Positions 54,470 through 62,701 of a DNA stretch of 64,000 nucleotides are shown here, one piece after another. Under the pieces are notes generated by a model. It ran no database searches. It saw only the letters and a list, made by a program, of their open reading frames with translations, and was not told the origin of the DNA. Position 1 is the first letter of the stretch; each line of letters opens with the position of its first letter. The stretch comes from Sphingobium sp. SCG-1 (GTDB lineage Bacteria; Pseudomonadota; Alphaproteobacteria; Sphingomonadales; Sphingomonadaceae), in contig NZ_CP026372.1 in NCBI RefSeq assembly GCF_002953135.1, forward strand, positions 3,459,501-3,523,500, in the 5' to 3' direction. The translations under genes and the position numbers were made by a program.

Positions 54470-55407
54470 GCGGAGGCTCCCTCTGCAGGGGCATGGACAA
54501 GACTGACGAAGATATCCTCCAGGCTGCTCTGCCGCGTATCGAGGTCCTTGTAAGCAACGCCAAGATCACCGAGCCGCCGCAGCAACGACGCGACACCAGT
54601 GCGCTCCGCATGGGTGTCGAAGATATATTCGATCTCGTGTCCCTCCCCTTTCAGCGAAACATCCCAATCGGCGAGTTCCGCCGGGATTGCGGCGATCGGC
54701 TCCGCCAGCTTCACGGTCAGCGTCTTCTTACCGAGCTTGTGCATCAGCGTCGTTTTATCCTCGACAAGGATCAATTGCCCACGATTGATGACGCCGACGC
54801 GATCGGCCATTTCCTCGGCTTCCTCGATGTAATGTGTGGTGAGGATGATCGTGACGCCGGTCTCCCGCAGCTTGCGCACCAGCGCCCACATGTCGCGGCG
54901 CAGTTCGACATCGACGCCTGCCGTAGGTTCGTCAAGGAACAGCACGCGCGGCTCATGGCTCAGTGCTTTTGCAATCATCACGCGGCGCTTCATGCCGCCG
55001 GAGAGTTCCATGATTTTGGCGTCGCGTTTTTCCCAGAGGGAAAGGTCGCGCAGAATTTTCTCGATCAGCGCGTCATCGCGCGGTTTGCCGAACAAGCCGC
55101 GGCTAAACCGGACGGTGGAGATGACTTTTTCAAACTGATCGGTGAAAAGCTCTTGCGGCACCAAGCCGATCGCGGAGCGCGATCCCCGGTAATCCCGCAC
55201 GATGTCGTGACCCGCCACGAGCACTGTGCCTTCGCTCGGGTTCACATTGCCGCAGATAATCGAAATTAGCGTCGTCTTGCCCGCGCCGTTCGGCCCGAGC
55301 AGCGCAAAGATTTCCCCTTCCTGTATGTCGAGATCGACGCTGTGCAGGGCGACATGGCCCGACGCATAGCGTTTCGTCAGGCCCGAAATAGTGATGATGG
55401 ATGCCAT
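54466..55407 (-). CDS. ABC-2 type transporter ATP-binding protein (YadG-like)
   Basis: A 313-residue ATPase. Walker A is LLGPNGAGKTTLIS, the signature is LSGGMKRRVMIAKAL, and Walker B is VLFLDEPTAGVD with H-loop TTHYIEEAE. The C-terminal roughly 90 residues are the DrrA-like regulatory extension. It powers the YadH-like permease encoded directly downstream. Confidence 0.94.
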   Translation of the reverse strand: MASIITISGLTKRYASGHVALHSVDLDIQEGEIFALLGPNGAGKTTLISIICGNVNPSEGTVLVAGHDIVRDYRGSRSAIGLVPQELFTDQFEKVISTVRFSRGLFGKPRDDALIEKILRDLSLWEKRDAKIMELSGGMKRRVMIAKALSHEPRVLFLDEPTAGVDVELRRDMWALVRKLRETGVTIILTTHYIEEAEEMADRVGVINRGQLILVEDKTTLMHKLGKKTLTVKLAEPIAAIPAELADWDVSLKGEGHEIEYIFDTHAERTGVASLLRRLGDLGVAYKDLDTRQSSLEDIFVSLVHAPAEGASA

Positions 55408-55600
55408 GGTGCGGCGAATGCCCCTTATCTGCTGTGTCGGAAGGTAGGGCGCGGGCTGCGCTTTGCAAGCAGAACGCGACTTTCCTGTCGATGAGGTCCG
55501 CTACAAACCGATTGCGTCAAACGCTTGGGGTCATTACTGCGCTGACCCCATCGACCAGCATAGCGCGGTCCCTGCGCTTCCGATCCATGGAGAGATTTTT

Positions 55601-56368
55601 ATGGCCTCTGCGCCGAGCAACGCACTGCCCGTTTTCTACAACGACCTTATCCCGCTCAACAGCCAGGATCATGCGGACTTCCGTTTCCGAGCATCCGATT
55701 CGGCACCCTTCCTGACGAACCAGCATGCCGTGCCGCTGACGGTAGACGAATTCATTAGCGCCCAGCGGTTCGTGCCTATCATCTTTTCATCGGGCGACAA
55801 CGCTGTGCCGCTGGCGCTGATGGGCCTCAACGAGGGCATCAACACGTTCCTTGATGATGAAGGCAAACTGCGCGGGCCGGTCTATGTTCCCGCCTACGTC
55901 CGTCGCTATCCCTGGATGCTTGCGAAGCTTCGTCCGGACAGCGACGAGCTTTCGCTCTGCTTCGATCCGACCAGCCCCACGATTGGCCTGTTCGATGAAG
56001 GCGAAGCACTTCTTCAGGACGGCAAGCCGACCGAGATCACCACGAATATTCTGAAGTTCTGTGAGGATTTCGAGCAGGCAGCAGCGCGCACTGGGCAATT
56101 CATGGCAGACCTGAAATCCATGGACCTGCTGATGGAAGGCGAAGTATCGATCCAGACGCCCGGAAACGAGCAGCCATTCGTGTATCGCGGTTTCCAGATG
56201 GTGAACGAAGAAAAGCTGCGTGACATGCGCGGGGATCAACTTCGCAAGATTACACAGAACGGCATGCTGCCGCTCATTCACGCGCACCTGTTTTCGCTGC
56301 AATTGATGCGGGAAATTTTCCAGCAGCAGATAGAACAGGGGAAAATGCCTTCCGTTCCGAACACGTAA
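55601..56368 (+). CDS. SapC family protein
   Basis: A 255-residue protein with the SapC-family core PVFYNDLIPLNSQDHADFRF... FLTNQHAVPLTVDEF... FVPIIFSSGD and WMLAKLRPDSDELSLCFD. In sphingomonads and caulobacters such genes often sit beside TonB-dependent receptors and tryptophan-halogenase-like genes; here it stands alone. ATG 55601 follows GGAGAGATTTTT. The reading frame is open further upstream (to 55463), but that part has no SapC similarity. Confidence 0.9.
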   Translation: MASAPSNALPVFYNDLIPLNSQDHADFRFRASDSAPFLTNQHAVPLTVDEFISAQRFVPIIFSSGDNAVPLALMGLNEGINTFLDDEGKLRGPVYVPAYVRRYPWMLAKLRPDSDELSLCFDPTSPTIGLFDEGEALLQDGKPTEITTNILKFCEDFEQAAARTGQFMADLKSMDLLMEGEVSIQTPGNEQPFVYRGFQMVNEEKLRDMRGDQLRKITQNGMLPLIHAHLFSLQLMREIFQQQIEQGKMPSVPNT

Positions 56369-56445
56369 CGAAGCCTATTTTACTCGGTTTAAAAGAAGAA
56401 AAGAGTGAAGGGTTGCCATTGCGCACTTATTTTTATCTTTCACCG

Positions 56446-56473
56446 CTTGAAACTTCGAAAGCTTGCCCTTAAT
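56446..56473 (+). promoter_or_regulatory. Sigma-32-like promoter upstream of the candidate small RNA
   Basis: CTTGAAA (56446-56452), 13 bases, then CCCTTAAT (56466-56473). The -35 is identical to that of htpG in this window (25639-25645). The -10 matches the CCCATTT heat-shock consensus in the C-run and A/T end. Transcription would start around 56480. Confidence 0.5.
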
Positions 56474-56479
56474 TTAAGG

Positions 56480-56588
56480 ACATACGGTGCACCTGCCCCC
56501 CTTTCGGGTGCGCTGTATGGATGTCTCCTTCTGGAGACGTCTCCTCCCTGAACCTTGGCCACCCCGTGTTTACACGGGGTGGTTTTTT
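56480..56588 (+). ncRNA. Candidate stress-induced small RNA with CTCCTCCC segment
   Basis: From the predicted start the RNA would form hairpin 1, GCACC-TGCCCCCCTTTCG-GGTGC (56489-56511), with a C-rich loop, and hairpin 2, GTCTCC-TTCT-GGAGAC (56523-56538). An unpaired CTCCTCCC (56541-56548) complementary to Shine-Dalgarno sequences follows, then an excellent terminator. No open frame is present. This modular layout and a heat-shock-type promoter recall the CcsR/'cuckoo' small RNAs of Rhodobacter. The link is by analogy, not homology search. Confidence 0.6.
56559..56588 (+). terminator. Strong intrinsic terminator
   Basis: CCACCCCGTG-TTTA-CACGGGGTGG is a perfect 10-bp stem followed by six Ts. 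It ends the candidate small RNA and lies 190 bases after sapC. The minus-strand side has no T run. Confidence 0.92.
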
Positions 56589-56600
56589 ATGTGCCGCGTG

Positions 56601-57518
56601 TCATTCGGCCGCTTGCGCGAAGTCGGGAGTTGGCCATTCGTCCGCTAGCGCCCCGGCCAATTCCACAAGCAGGGATTGCAGCGCACGCACGCCGGGGCCG
56701 AGGCGGTCCAGTGCGGCATCGAGATAGAGGCTCCGGTCGACTTCCACCTGCATCGCATGCATGTTCCAGTTCGGCCTGCCATGACGACCAATCAGATAGT
56801 TGCCGGGATAAGGATTGTTCTGCGCAACCTTCAGGCCGTGCCCCTCGATCAACTCGGCGGCGCGTGCAATCAGGCGCGGCGACGCGCTACGCCCGAATGC
56901 GTCGCCCAGCACGATCTGCGGCGCGACGTCGGGCGGTATCACTGTAAGAGGCGGCATCGAATGCAAGTCGATGAGGATCGCATACCCGAACGCATCGCGC
57001 GCACGGCGCATCATCGCTTCAAGGGTCTCATGATAGGGCGCGTGATAATCAGTGATGCGTGCGTGCAATTCCTGCCAGTCGAATGGCCGCCGCCAAAGCT
57101 CGTTAGCGCCGTGGAGACGACGCGGGAACAGTCCAAGACCGCCGCGTAGCTTTGCGCTGGCGGACAAAGGCGTACCATGAGGCAGATCGCGCACCATGGC
57201 AGGGTCGATTTCCCGCTCGTCGCGATTGAGGTCGATCAGTGCGCGGGCGGCACGAGCGACCAGCACCTGATGGCCGTAACCGATCAACCCGGTGACGAGG
57301 ACATCGACATGGCGATCCTCCAGCCGCCGCAGCACAGATGGGGGCACTCGCGACTGGGCGAGCAGCGTTGCAGGGTAGAAGCGACCCGCATGGGGAACCG
57401 ATATGACGACAGGGCTGGCTGGCGCTTCGCCAGCGGCCACGCCGTAGCGATTGAAGGCGAGCGCGGACTCCACCGGATCGGGCAAGTGTAGGGCAACCCG
57501 TTTGTCCGTGTCCGTCAT
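56601..57518 (-). CDS. N-formylglutamate amidohydrolase family protein
   Basis: A 305-residue FGase-family protein: VVISVPHAGRFYPATLL with metal ligands, LIDLNRDEREIDPAMV, YAILIDLHSMPPL and NNPYPGNYLIGRHGRPNWNMHAMQVEVDRSLYLD. Members hydrolyse N-formylglutamate in histidine breakdown. In alphaproteobacteria this paralogue is usually found next to cpdR, as here (divergent, 150 bp), rather than in a hut operon, so its role may differ. Confidence 0.92.
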   Translation of the reverse strand: MTDTDKRVALHLPDPVESALAFNRYGVAAGEAPASPVVISVPHAGRFYPATLLAQSRVPPSVLRRLEDRHVDVLVTGLIGYGHQVLVARAARALIDLNRDEREIDPAMVRDLPHGTPLSASAKLRGGLGLFPRRLHGANELWRRPFDWQELHARITDYHAPYHETLEAMMRRARDAFGYAILIDLHSMPPLTVIPPDVAPQIVLGDAFGRSASPRLIARAAELIEGHGLKVAQNNPYPGNYLIGRHGRPNWNMHAMQVEVDRSLYLDAALDRLGPGVRALQSLLVELAGALADEWPTPDFAQAAE

Positions 57519-57668
57519 GAAATTCCCTTCATGGCCGCCTGAAAAACCTCGAACGGCTGGAAAATATTAAGTCCTTGTCGCATAAGGTCACGGTTCATGC
57601 CAAGCCCCGCGCTCTTGCGGGTGCGGCACCGTACCCGGTAGGAAAGCCGGGGCGGAACGGAAAGACTG

Positions 57669-58055
57669 ATGGCGAATATGGTTCGGATATTGCTGGCGGA
57701 AGATGACGATGCGATGCGGCAGTATCTCGCGCGGGCGCTGGAGAAATCGGGCTACGAGGTCGTGGCCGTGGATCGCGGTACGGCCGCCCTCCCCCTGATC
57801 CAATCGGAGCGATTCGACCTGTTGCTGACCGACATTGTGATGCCCGAGATGGACGGTATCGAGCTGGCGCAACAGGCAGCGACGATCGCCCCCGACATGC
57901 GCGTGATGTTCATCACGGGCTTTGCGGCCGTGACATTGAAGGCGGGCAAGACGATGCCGCAGGCCAAGGTGCTCTCAAAGCCCTTCCACTTGCGCGACCT
58001 GGTGCTGGAAGTGGAACGGATGTTCGGCCCGAACAGCGCAACCGGCCTGATCTAA
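57669..58055 (+). CDS. cpdR: CpdR-like single-domain response regulator
   Basis: A 128-residue receiver-only protein with acidic pocket AEDDDAM, phospho-acceptor D55 (LLLTDIVMPEMDG), T83 (FITGF) and K104 (VLSKPF). The wording VRILLAEDDDAMR and AKVLSKPFHLRDLVLEVERMFG matches CpdR, the ClpXP adaptor that times CtrA and other protein degradation in the alphaproteobacterial cell cycle. It is phosphorylated through CckA-ChpT, encoded elsewhere. MVRILL at 57678 is an alternative start. Confidence 0.93.
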   Translation: MANMVRILLAEDDDAMRQYLARALEKSGYEVVAVDRGTAALPLIQSERFDLLLTDIVMPEMDGIELAQQAATIAPDMRVMFITGFAAVTLKAGKTMPQAKVLSKPFHLRDLVLEVERMFGPNSATGLI

Positions 58056-58063
58056 ACAGGCAA

Positions 58064-59437
58064 TCAGTCTGGTATGATTTCCTGCGTGCCCGGCGCAGGG
58101 TTCAGTGGTTTGCCCGCCATCGCAGCCTTCAGCCGGTCGCGATCCAGCCCGCCTTCCCATGCCGAGACAACCACCGTTGCGACGGCATTGCCGATGAAGT
58201 TGGTGAGGCTCCGGCACTCGCTCATGAAGCGATCGACTCCGAGGATGAGCGCCATGCCTGCAACGGGAACGCTCGGAACGATGGATAGCGTCGCCGCCAG
58301 AGTGATGAACCCTGCCCCAGTAACACCGGCAGCGCCCTTGGAACTCACCATTGCTACCAGCAGCAGCGCAAGCTGCTGTTCCAGATCGAGATGCACGTTG
58401 GTTGCCTGGGCGATGAAGAGGGCGGCCAGCGTCATGTAGATATTGGTGCCGTCGAGGTTGAAGCTGTAGCCGGTCGGCACGACAAGCCCGACGATCGACT
58501 TGCGACAGCCCGCCCGCTCCATCTTCTCGATCAGGCTGGGCAATGCGGCTTCGGAGGACGATGTGCCAAGCACCAGCAGCAACTCGGCCTTCAGATAACG
58601 AATGAGCTTGAGGATGTTGAACCCCGCGAACCATCCGACCGCGCCGAGCACGACGAGCACGAACAGCAGCGATGTCAGATAGAAGGTCGCAACCAACTCC
58701 GCCAGATTGGCAAGCGTGCCGATGCCATATTCCCCGATGGTGAACGCCATGGCTCCGAACGCACCTACCGGCGCGGCCTTCATCAGGATCGAGACGAGGC
58801 GGAAGATCGCGTGGCTGGCGGACTCCAGCACCGCCATCAGGGGCGCAGCTTTCTCGCCGATCAACGTCAGGGCAATGCCGAACAGGATCGCGACGAAGAG
58901 GACCTGCAGGATATTGCCTTCCGCAACGGCGGAAACGAGCGTTGACGGGATGATGTTGAGGAGGAACGCGGTCAGCGTCTGGTCGTGCGCCTTATGAGCA
59001 AAGTCCGCGACCTTGCCGGCATCAAGGGACGCGGGATCGATGTTGAGACCGCTGCCCGGCTGCACTGTGTTTGCGACGATTAGCCCCACGAACAGCGCAA
59101 GAGTCGAGAACGTCAGGAAATAGGCGAATGCCTTCGCCGCCACCCGACCAATGTCACCCAGCCCCCTCATGCCCGCGACGCCGGTAACGATTGTCAGGAA
59201 TATCACCGGCGCAATAATCATCTTGACCAGCTTGATGAAGGCGTCGCCAAAGGGTTTGAGGCTGGCCCCCGTCTCCGGCCAGAAGTGGCCGATCGTGACG
59301 CCCAGCGCGATCGCGATCAGAACTTGAACGTAAAGATGACGGTAAAACGGGAGTCGTTCGGCAGGTTCATCGACGGATTGCGGCAGCATATGTTCAGTTC
59401 CCCCTGCTTCCATTACCGTATCCTGCCGGGCTGTCAT
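58064..59437 (-). CDS. dctA: C4-dicarboxylate:cation symporter DctA
   Basis: A 457-residue DAACS transporter with eight helices and hairpin loops, including the serine-rich GTSSSEAALPSLIEKM, PTGYSFNLDGTNIYMTLAALF and the conserved FMSECRSLTNFIGNAVATVVVSAW. It imports succinate, fumarate and malate with protons. Length is normal for DctA (about 430-460). It is convergent with cpdR. Confidence 0.95.
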   Translation of the reverse strand: MTARQDTVMEAGGTEHMLPQSVDEPAERLPFYRHLYVQVLIAIALGVTIGHFWPETGASLKPFGDAFIKLVKMIIAPVIFLTIVTGVAGMRGLGDIGRVAAKAFAYFLTFSTLALFVGLIVANTVQPGSGLNIDPASLDAGKVADFAHKAHDQTLTAFLLNIIPSTLVSAVAEGNILQVLFVAILFGIALTLIGEKAAPLMAVLESASHAIFRLVSILMKAAPVGAFGAMAFTIGEYGIGTLANLAELVATFYLTSLLFVLVVLGAVGWFAGFNILKLIRYLKAELLLVLGTSSSEAALPSLIEKMERAGCRKSIVGLVVPTGYSFNLDGTNIYMTLAALFIAQATNVHLDLEQQLALLLVAMVSSKGAAGVTGAGFITLAATLSIVPSVPVAGMALILGVDRFMSECRSLTNFIGNAVATVVVSAWEGGLDRDRLKAAMAGKPLNPAPGTQEIIPD

Positions 59438-59526
59438 GTCCAGCGTCTTATATGATGCTTATGTTTCAGCAGCGCGATTCGCGCTTGCACGCCTTTCCAA
59501 CCCTCGCTAATGGCACCCTTCCTCGT

Positions 59527-59601
59527 GGGCGTGTAGCTCAGTGGTAGAGCACTGTGTTGACATCGCAGGGGTCGCAAGTTCAATCCTTGCCACGCCCACC
59601 A
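59527..59601 (+). tRNA. tRNA-Val (anticodon GAC)
   Basis: All arms fold: acceptor GGGCGTG/CACGCCC, D arm GCTCAGTGGTAGAGC, anticodon stem CTGTG/CGCAG with loop TTGACAT (GAC), T arm GCAAG-TTCAATC-CTTGC, discriminator A and encoded CCA (59599-59601). It is intact and precedes a prophage integrase, so its 3' end is the likely integration target. Confidence 0.97.
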
Positions 59602-59606
59602 TGGCA

Positions 59607-59643
59607 AAGCCCGGATAACCCCCCGTTATCCGGGCTTTTCTTT
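59607..59643 (+). terminator. Terminator between tRNA-Val and the integrase
   Basis: AAGCCCGGATAAC and GTTATCCGGGCTT form a perfect 13-bp stem around five Cs, followed by TTCTTT. On the opposite strand AAAGAAAAGCCC precedes it, so it mainly ends the tRNA transcript. Confidence 0.88.
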
Positions 59644-59646
59644 GCC

Positions 59647-60903
59647 TTACGCCGACTTTGCAGCGCCTGAGAACGGGATGATCGTTGCATCTTCTCCGGT
59701 GCTTTTCCGGTGAAATGCACCTGGCGACAGGGTTTCGATCTCGTCAATTATGCGCTCGATCTCGTGCCGCGCGGCGCGCAAATAGTCCGGGTCGAAGGGT
59801 GCATAGATGTCGGAGGTGCTATCGAACTTGTCGTGGCCCAGCATCATCTCGATCTCTTTCCAGTCCGCCTTTGGCAACCTGTCGCGCAGCAGTTTGGCCA
59901 TGGACCGGCGGATCAGTTTCATTCCGCCTTCGCCTTCACCGGGCAGGCCGATGTCGGCCGCCATGGTTTCCCACGCGGACTTCACGGATGCCACGCCCAC
60001 ATAAAAATCTGTGTTCGCATCGAGGTGCAGGGCGAACTGCCAAGGCACCGGGACGGTTGGTCGATACTTCTTGGTCTGCCGCCGCCCCCGATAGTTAAGG
60101 TCGAGGATTCTCGCTTTGCTGTTCCACTGTGAGCGCGCCGGGGCGGTGTTGATGTCGTGCACGGCGTCAGGCCGCGCCAAAGTCGCAACGGACGCAATCA
60201 GGAAACGGTGTAGCGCTCCGCGCTTTACCGGGAACCGAGGGTCGGCGGCGAACGCAAACATGCGCGCCAGCTCCTTCAAATCGCTCCGGTGTTGAGGGGT
60301 TCGGTTCAAGCTCTTCGTGGGAATCGGCTTGAACTGCGCGGGACGGATAGTATCGCCGCGCGCCTTGGAAAAGTTGATCGCGGCGGCGAGCTGCAGAACG
60401 CTGTTTTCAATCGTCGACAGTGAGCGCTGCCGCTCCTTGCCGCCGGGCGACTTGATTGGCTGCGCTGCCGCCCATGCACGGAAACCCGCGATCCATTCTT
60501 CGTTTGCCCTCTCGCAGATCAGCGCAAGGTCGCCTTTATGTGCAATGTAGGCCGTAATGTGGGCGAGGCGGTGGCCTATGGCCTTGTCGCCGTTCGCTTT
60601 CATCGAGAGATAGTCTTGAATGGATTGCAGGACGAGGAAACCACTGCCTGCTACCCGGCGTTGGCCGCACGTGGGGCAGATCGCCGCCCCTTCGCTGTGT
60701 TCGAGATAATGCCGGTCGAGCGCGGCTTTGCCTTTGGCAACATCTCCCTCACCCGTTGAAGTGCTTCTTGTCCGGCCTCGATCGGCGTCATACCAGAAGA
60801 TGGCGATGAAGGGGGAGCGGAGGGTTCCGTCGCTTCGGCGATCCCAATCGAGCCAGTATCCGCCGCGCTGATACAGTCCCTTCGCCTTTGCACGTCTCGG
60901 CAT
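59647..60903 (-). CDS. Prophage tyrosine integrase
   Basis: A 418-residue phage-type integrase. The N-terminal arm/SAM-like part carries a CPTCGQ element (76-81), the core-binding domain covers about 95-190, and the catalytic domain has R244 (TLARPDAV), KLIR (329-332) at the H-x-x-R position, H357 (MLGHDKF) and nucleophile Y367 (SDIYAPF). A lysine replaces the usual first histidine of H-x-x-R. It would integrate the phage at the adjacent tRNA-Val and lies 46 bp from it. GAGG precedes ATG 60903. Confidence 0.92.
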   Translation of the reverse strand: MPRRAKAKGLYQRGGYWLDWDRRSDGTLRSPFIAIFWYDADRGRTRSTSTGEGDVAKGKAALDRHYLEHSEGAAICPTCGQRRVAGSGFLVLQSIQDYLSMKANGDKAIGHRLAHITAYIAHKGDLALICERANEEWIAGFRAWAAAQPIKSPGGKERQRSLSTIENSVLQLAAAINFSKARGDTIRPAQFKPIPTKSLNRTPQHRSDLKELARMFAFAADPRFPVKRGALHRFLIASVATLARPDAVHDINTAPARSQWNSKARILDLNYRGRRQTKKYRPTVPVPWQFALHLDANTDFYVGVASVKSAWETMAADIGLPGEGEGGMKLIRRSMAKLLRDRLPKADWKEIEMMLGHDKFDSTSDIYAPFDPDYLRAARHEIERIIDEIETLSPGAFHRKSTGEDATIIPFSGAAKSA

Positions 60904-61058
60904 CTTGCCTCTTTCTTCATGTCCTTCGCCGACATCGCACGGACTGCATCAACTCCGCCAGATGCCACGAGCAAGTCCAGCTCGGCAGCGGACAACTTGA
61001 TGCCCCTGCCCGTCTGCACCGCCCGTGCGAGTCGCCGATCGAGGTCGATAGCACTCAT
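60651..61058 (-). CDS. Small prophage protein overlapping the integrase start
   Basis: A frame starting at ATG 61058 (MSAIDLDRRLARAVQTGRG, KLSAAELDLLVASGGVDAV) that overlaps the methyltransferase stop by 4 bp. The first 50 residues look like a real helical protein. The remaining 85 codons run inside the integrase gene in another frame and are Arg/Pro/Ser-rich. Either the overlap is real or the original stop was lost by a small indel. Function unknown; an excisionase-like role is only a guess from position. Confidence 0.5.
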   Translation of the reverse strand: MSAIDLDRRLARAVQTGRGIKLSAAELDLLVASGGVDAVRAMSAKDMKKEARCRDVQRRRDCISAADTGSIGIAEATEPSAPPSSPSSGMTPIEAGQEALQRVREMLPKAKPRSTGIISNTAKGRRSAPRAANAG

Positions 61059-61771
61059 GCGGCCTCCAAGCGCAATTGCGCCACCGCCTCACGATCGCGC
61101 GGCGGTATCCAGTAAGTGGGCACATAGGGATTACCGTAACGGTCTTCCGCCGGGATGACGCGCTTGTCCCACACCACCCACATATAGTCGATTTTGCCAT
61201 GCGCCCATGCGTCCTTGCCCAGGGCGGCGATCTGGTCGCCGGGCGGCATGGAGGGGCGCTCGCACAGGATGTAGGTTGCAGCGGGCCGTGTCGCCGGATC
61301 GGTGAACAGGCGATAGCGCCCTGCGCTGGCTTGCCATTTCAGCGGTAGTAAGGCCGCGACCTTGTGCGTAGCGATAGAGAGGGCGCGGCGGATGCATTGT
61401 TCTGCGAGGCCCCGCACCAGAGCGCCCTCCTGATAGCTGAAGGGCGGGTTCATGATTATCGACAATTCCGGTTCAGCTTCGAGCAGATGCACCTGGTCGC
61501 CGAGGAAATCATGCAGGCCCATGAAGCACCGGCTTTCGCCGCGGTCGAATTTATCGGTACCAAATGCCGTTAAACCACGTTCCGACAGCGCCTCGGGAAT
61601 CGTGCCCTTGCCGCAGAATGGATCGAGATACGTAACAGCGGGGTCCATATCTACAAAGTCGCACAGGCGGTGGGTCACCCACGCCTGTTCAACGTACCAG
61701 TCCCACGGATGCCGCTTCGGCTTTTTCTCTCCCTTGCGGCGTTTAGGTAGCGATGTGAGTTCGCCGCTCAT
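61055..61771 (-). CDS. Prophage DNA N-methyltransferase-like protein
   Basis: A 238-residue protein from ATG 61771 with the amino-methyltransferase motifs DPFCGKG (50-56, SAM binding) and NPPFS (108-112, catalytic D/NPPY/F). Its basic N-terminus (LPKRRKGEKKPKRHPWDWY) fits nucleic-acid binding. No target-recognition domain or restriction partner is seen, so it is probably a solitary phage methyltransferase that protects phage DNA. It overlaps both neighbours by 4 bp. An apparent extension to 62116 reads through the next two genes out of frame. Confidence 0.82.
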   Translation of the reverse strand: MSGELTSLPKRRKGEKKPKRHPWDWYVEQAWVTHRLCDFVDMDPAVTYLDPFCGKGTIPEALSERGLTAFGTDKFDRGESRCFMGLHDFLGDQVHLLEAEPELSIIMNPPFSYQEGALVRGLAEQCIRRALSIATHKVAALLPLKWQASAGRYRLFTDPATRPAATYILCERPSMPPGDQIAALGKDAWAHGKIDYMWVVWDKRVIPAEDRYGNPYVPTYWIPPRDREAVAQLRLEAA

Positions 61772-62013
61772 GGCTGCACCGCCTCTCGACCTGCATCCGT
61801 GATCGTCCACCAATAGACGTTGCCGGACCGCGAGGCTGACACACCTCCGACAAGGCCCCAGCGTTGAAGGCGGCGGAGCATCGTGCGTGCCTGCGCCGTC
61901 GCCCGGTCGCTGGTGAAACCGCAGGCCCGCGCGACCCAATGCGTGGCGGTGCGGTTTCCGGTGAACAGATACGTCAGCGCCGTATGGTCGGCGAGGGATA
62001 GGTTCCTGCTCAT
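61768..62013 (-). CDS. Small winged-helix-like prophage protein
   Basis: An 81-residue protein from ATG 62013 (MSRNLSLADHTALTYLFTGN... ARTMLRRLQRWGLVGG... VYWWTITDAGREAVQP). Its helix-helix-strand-strand order resembles MarR/winged-helix DNA-binding domains. It may be a phage regulator. It has 4-bp overlaps with both neighbours. Confidence 0.72.
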   Translation of the reverse strand: MSRNLSLADHTALTYLFTGNRTATHWVARACGFTSDRATAQARTMLRRLQRWGLVGGVSASRSGNVYWWTITDAGREAVQP

Positions 62014-62441
62014 GCGGCATTCCTCTTCGGTTCGTCGGTGGAGGCGCTGTGCAGGGTCGGAATCGTCCAGACGTAGACGAGCAGATGGAGCCAGCGCCAA
62101 AGAGGGTGGAGATCACGGATCATGTCGTCAGCGCCGCGCTGTATCGCCTGATCCAAGGTTTTGCGGACGGTTGCGGGCAGTGCCTCCCAGTCCGCCGCTG
62201 TGGCGGGCAAAAGGGGCCGTGCTTCGCGCAGCAGGGCGTCGCGCTGCTCAGGTTCTACGGGCGCGCGCTTGGCCACGATAATGGCAATGCGATGCCAGAG
62301 CAGCATGTCGCTATTCATCTGCTCTGCGCGCTTCCAACGCTGCTCGGGATCCTCGGCGGCGTCGATCGCACGCGCCCAGGCATCGTTGCGACGCGTGCAT
62401 TCGGTGGCGACGGCCTGCCACAGTTCCGGCGACGCCTTCAC
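62010..62441 (-). CDS. Hypothetical prophage protein
   Basis: A 143-residue, mostly helical protein (KASPELWQAVATECTRRNDAWARAI... REARPLLPATAADWEALP) with a C-terminal hydrophobic stretch (LWRWLHLLVYVWTI) that could be a membrane segment. No family is recognised. It overlaps both neighbours by 4 bp. Confidence 0.72.
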   Translation of the reverse strand: MKASPELWQAVATECTRRNDAWARAIDAAEDPEQRWKRAEQMNSDMLLWHRIAIIVAKRAPVEPEQRDALLREARPLLPATAADWEALPATVRKTLDQAIQRGADDMIRDLHPLWRWLHLLVYVWTIPTLHSASTDEPKRNAA

Positions 62442-62701
62442 TTGCCGTCTCCATAAGCCATGCTGGCGAGCGCTTTTGCGACCAAGTTCCAGACGTGCTG
62501 CGCCAAACGGGGATGGCCGCGAACCTCTCCTTTCCTCTGCGGCGTCGCGCGATCGAGGTCAGCGGTGGACCGGCCTCGCAAGGTCTGACAGTCATAGTCG
62601 CCACGCTGAACGGTGCCGCCGACATTGCAGATGTGCATCCGGGCAAGCTCGGTCGTTTTCCCGTCGATGGCGGAAAGAAGTTCTACACGGACGACGATCA
62701 T
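62438..62701 (-). CDS. Hypothetical prophage protein
   Basis: An 87-residue protein (MIVVRVELLSAIDGKTTELARMHICNVGGT... RKGEVRGHPRLAQHVWNLVAKAL). Its beta-rich first half and helical end suggest a small alpha/beta fold. Function unknown. 4-bp overlaps on both sides. Confidence 0.75.
   Translation of the reverse strand: MIVVRVELLSAIDGKTTELARMHICNVGGTVQRGDYDCQTLRGRSTADLDRATPQRKGEVRGHPRLAQHVWNLVAKALASMAYGDGK

Noticed and set aside
56555..56947. Plus-strand frame starting in the terminator after the candidate small RNA
   Set aside because: It begins inside a terminator hairpin and runs antisense to the amidohydrolase gene.
61771..62116. N-terminal extension of the phage methyltransferase
   Set aside because: The extension overlaps two better-supported genes out of frame, and ATG 61771 fits the 4-bp overlap pattern of the operon.
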